Below are positions 62,861-64,000 of a stretch of 64,000 bases of DNA, piece by piece (positions within the stretch are counted from its first letter, which is position 1; every line of letters starts with the position of its first letter). The notes beneath the pieces are model-generated. The model ran no database searches, was not told where the DNA came from, and was given only the letters and a program-made list of their open reading frames with translations. A program made the position numbers and the translations under genes. The stretch covers positions 744,001-808,000 of the forward strand of contig NZ_CP094264.1 in assembly GCF_023614235.1 (NCBI RefSeq), written 5' to 3'. The DNA comes from Streptomyces sp. MRC013. Lineage in GTDB: Bacteria; Actinomycetota; Actinomycetes; Streptomycetales; Streptomycetaceae.

Positions 62861-62899
62861 GGGGGCCTGCCGACGCCGCCCCGGCGCCGGCAGGCCCCC
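62861..62899 (+). terminator. hairpin terminator after the subtilisin gene
   Basis: GGGGGCCTGCCG (62861-62872) pairs perfectly with CGGCAGGCCCCC (62888-62899) around a 15-base GC-rich loop, 26 bases after the stop. Confidence 0.8.
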
Positions 62900-63293
62900 C
62901 GCCGTCGGTACGGCCGGGCACCGCGCCCCGGCGCCCCGTGCCCGCGAGGTGCCGGCGCTGCGCGCCGACGAGGTGCGCACGGGGTGACGGCGGGACGCCG
63001 GCCCACCGGGCACCCCGGCGGGCCGGCCCACCGGGCGCGCCGGACAGCCGACCGGCGGGCGCGGCCGCCGGAGCCGCACCCCGCCCCGCCCGAACCCCCG
63101 CACCGCACCGCACCCCGCCCGCCGCCCGACCGGGGCCGTCCCGGGCCGCCGAGGCGCCGGGATCGCCGCCCGCGGGGAACCGGGTCCCGCGGCGCCTCGG
63201 CGTGGTCGACCAAACCCCACCCCAAGGTCTCGACCTGGCCGTCATGACGGGCCGGCGGGCGCCCGGTGTGATGGAGGGGTGCCGACTCCCCTG
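62900..63293. other. intergenic region, no gene
   Basis: About 390 bases of CCGGCGCGCC-type sequence between the terminator and the next gene. The patch GGTCGACCAAACCCCACCCCA at 63207-63227 is the least GC-rich and the likely promoter. No convincing frame. Confidence 0.4.
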
Positions 63294-64000
63294 ATGCGAA
63301 CCCCGTGGAAGCGCCGGCTGCCCTGGTGCGGCGGCTGGCTCGCGGCGTCCGTGTGGGCCGGGGTGTTCCCGCTCACCGCGGCCCCCGAGCCGCACCGCGT
63401 CTGGGGGGCGTGCGCGTCCGCCGGGTACCTCTGCGCCGCGGTCGCCGCGCTGTGGCGGCGGGGGCGGGGCCCGTCCGTCGCGCTCGCCCTGGCCGGGGCG
63501 GTGGCCGTGCCGCTGCTGGTGCTGCTGGTGAGCGGCGGGGCGCAGAGCGAGGTGGACGTCGTCGAACGAGCCGGAGTACTGACGGTGCGTCAGGTCACCC
63601 CGTATCTAGCCGACCCCCGCGCGGTGACCGAGGTCACCCCGTACCTGCCGGGCATGGCGGTGTTCGGCCTGCCGCGCGCGGTGCTGGGCGACCCCGGCCC
63701 GCTGCCCCGGCTGCTGGGCGACGCCCGGCTCTGGTGCGCGGCGGCGTTCCTCGGCTGCCTGCGGGTGGCGTGGCGCCGGGCCGGGCGGGGTCCGGGCGAC
63801 CCCGGGACCGCGGGCCGGGACGCCGTCGGCGCGCTCCTCGCCTCGCCGGTCGTGGCGCTGCCGCTGTGCGTCAGCGGGGTGGACCTGCCGCTGACCGGGC
63901 TGCTGTTCCTGGCACTGGTGTACGCGGCCCGGCGGCGCCCGGTCGCCGCCGGGCTGGCGCTCGCCGCCGCCTGCTCCCTCAAGTGGACGGCGTGGCCCGC
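63294..64000 (+). CDS. GT87/DUF2029-like multi-pass membrane glycosyltransferase, partial
   Basis: At least 235 residues; the gene runs off the right edge. Start ATG 63294 is uncertain: GGAGG lies 16 bases upstream, and a GTG at 63279 is in frame. Repeated membrane helices are predicted (GWLAASVWAGVFPLTAA, VALALAGAVAVPLLVLLVSG, VVALPLCVSG, LLFLALVYAA). VRQVTPYLADPRAVTEVTPY and LPGMAVFGLPRAVL resemble the first luminal loop of polyprenol-phosphate-dependent mannosyl- or arabinosyltransferases (GT87). ALAAACSLKWTAWPA fits the family pattern of a Lys in a late helix. Family assignment is by pattern. Confidence 0.72.
   Translation, partial: MRTPWKRRLPWCGGWLAASVWAGVFPLTAAPEPHRVWGACASAGYLCAAVAALWRRGRGPSVALALAGAVAVPLLVLLVSGGAQSEVDVVERAGVLTVRQVTPYLADPRAVTEVTPYLPGMAVFGLPRAVLGDPGPLPRLLGDARLWCAAAFLGCLRVAWRRAGRGPGDPGTAGRDAVGALLASPVVALPLCVSGVDLPLTGLLFLALVYAARRRPVAAGLALAAACSLKWTAWP

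Noticed and set aside
1..64000. tRNA, rRNA, transposase or phage integrase genes
   Set aside because: None was recognised by eye on either strand. A covariance-model search would be decisive for tRNAs and small RNAs and could not be run.

Overview
The window is very GC-rich (most third codon positions are G or C), has dense overlapping genes, G-rich ribosome binding sites and frequent GTG starts. It carries actinobacterial families (DUF397/XRE pair, SepF, a bacterial Hen1/Pnkp locus, an LAxTG sortase substrate, a F420-type LLM oxidoreductase, an EAD1-trypsin protein). It is best read as chromosome of a Streptomyces or close relative, in a region rich in accessory genes. No rRNA, tRNA, CRISPR array or insertion sequence was recognised.

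Layout. 0-5.4 kb: broken genes (GNAT, quinone oxidoreductase tail, NDH-2-like flavoprotein) around a MerR-type regulator with a coupled glycosyltransferase, then a DUF397/XRE-DUF5753 pair and an orphan gene. 5.6-9.7 kb: a sortase-anchored secreted protein with a possible nuclease fold, and a Tat-exported DUF839/PhoX-like protein. 10.2-17.3 kb: a small membrane protein with an NB-ARC/TPR STAND protein (two frameshifts), an orphan HTH-plus-N6-methylase protein and two small coupled genes. 17.4-19.8 kb: arginine deiminase and ornithine carbamoyltransferase.

19.8-39.0 kb: a minus-strand operon of ten genes, mostly overlapping by 1-4 bases. From promoter to end it encodes a Crp/Fnr-type regulator, a class III nucleotide cyclase-like protein, a P-loop ATPase with helical repeats, an SPFH-like protein, a Pycsar-effector-type (PycTM) membrane protein, a secreted vWA protein, a tubulin/FtsZ-like GTPase, a membrane protein of unknown family, a pseudokinase-zinc ribbon-GTPase fusion and a GAP1-type (GTPase-associated) protein. 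Cyclase plus PycTM suggests a cyclic-nucleotide second messenger. This is the strongest candidate for an undescribed system.

39.3-45.2 kb: a damaged RNA-repair pair (hen1 frameshifted, pnkp internally deleted), an LLM oxidoreductase, a DUF6099-like protein, a MazG-like pyrophosphohydrolase, a SepF-like protein and a frameshifted CBS protein. 45.5-54.9 kb: a second conflict-type cluster with a caspase-like protease divergent from a DRGH nuclease, an alpha/beta hydrolase, a small P-loop protein, a large STAND ATPase, an EAD1-trypsin protease and a second trypsin-like protease. The ATPases probably sense and switch while the proteases and nuclease act. 55.1-64 kb: two coupled amidohydrolases, an alpha/beta hydrolase, a phosphoribosyltransferase, a phosphopantetheinyl transferase, a small protein with a repeated nine-residue motif, a secreted subtilisin with a P domain, and the start of a GT87/DUF2029-like membrane protein.

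Several genes are interrupted by what look like single-base indels in G or C runs. Whether these are biological or assembly errors affects how much of the left and central part is functional.
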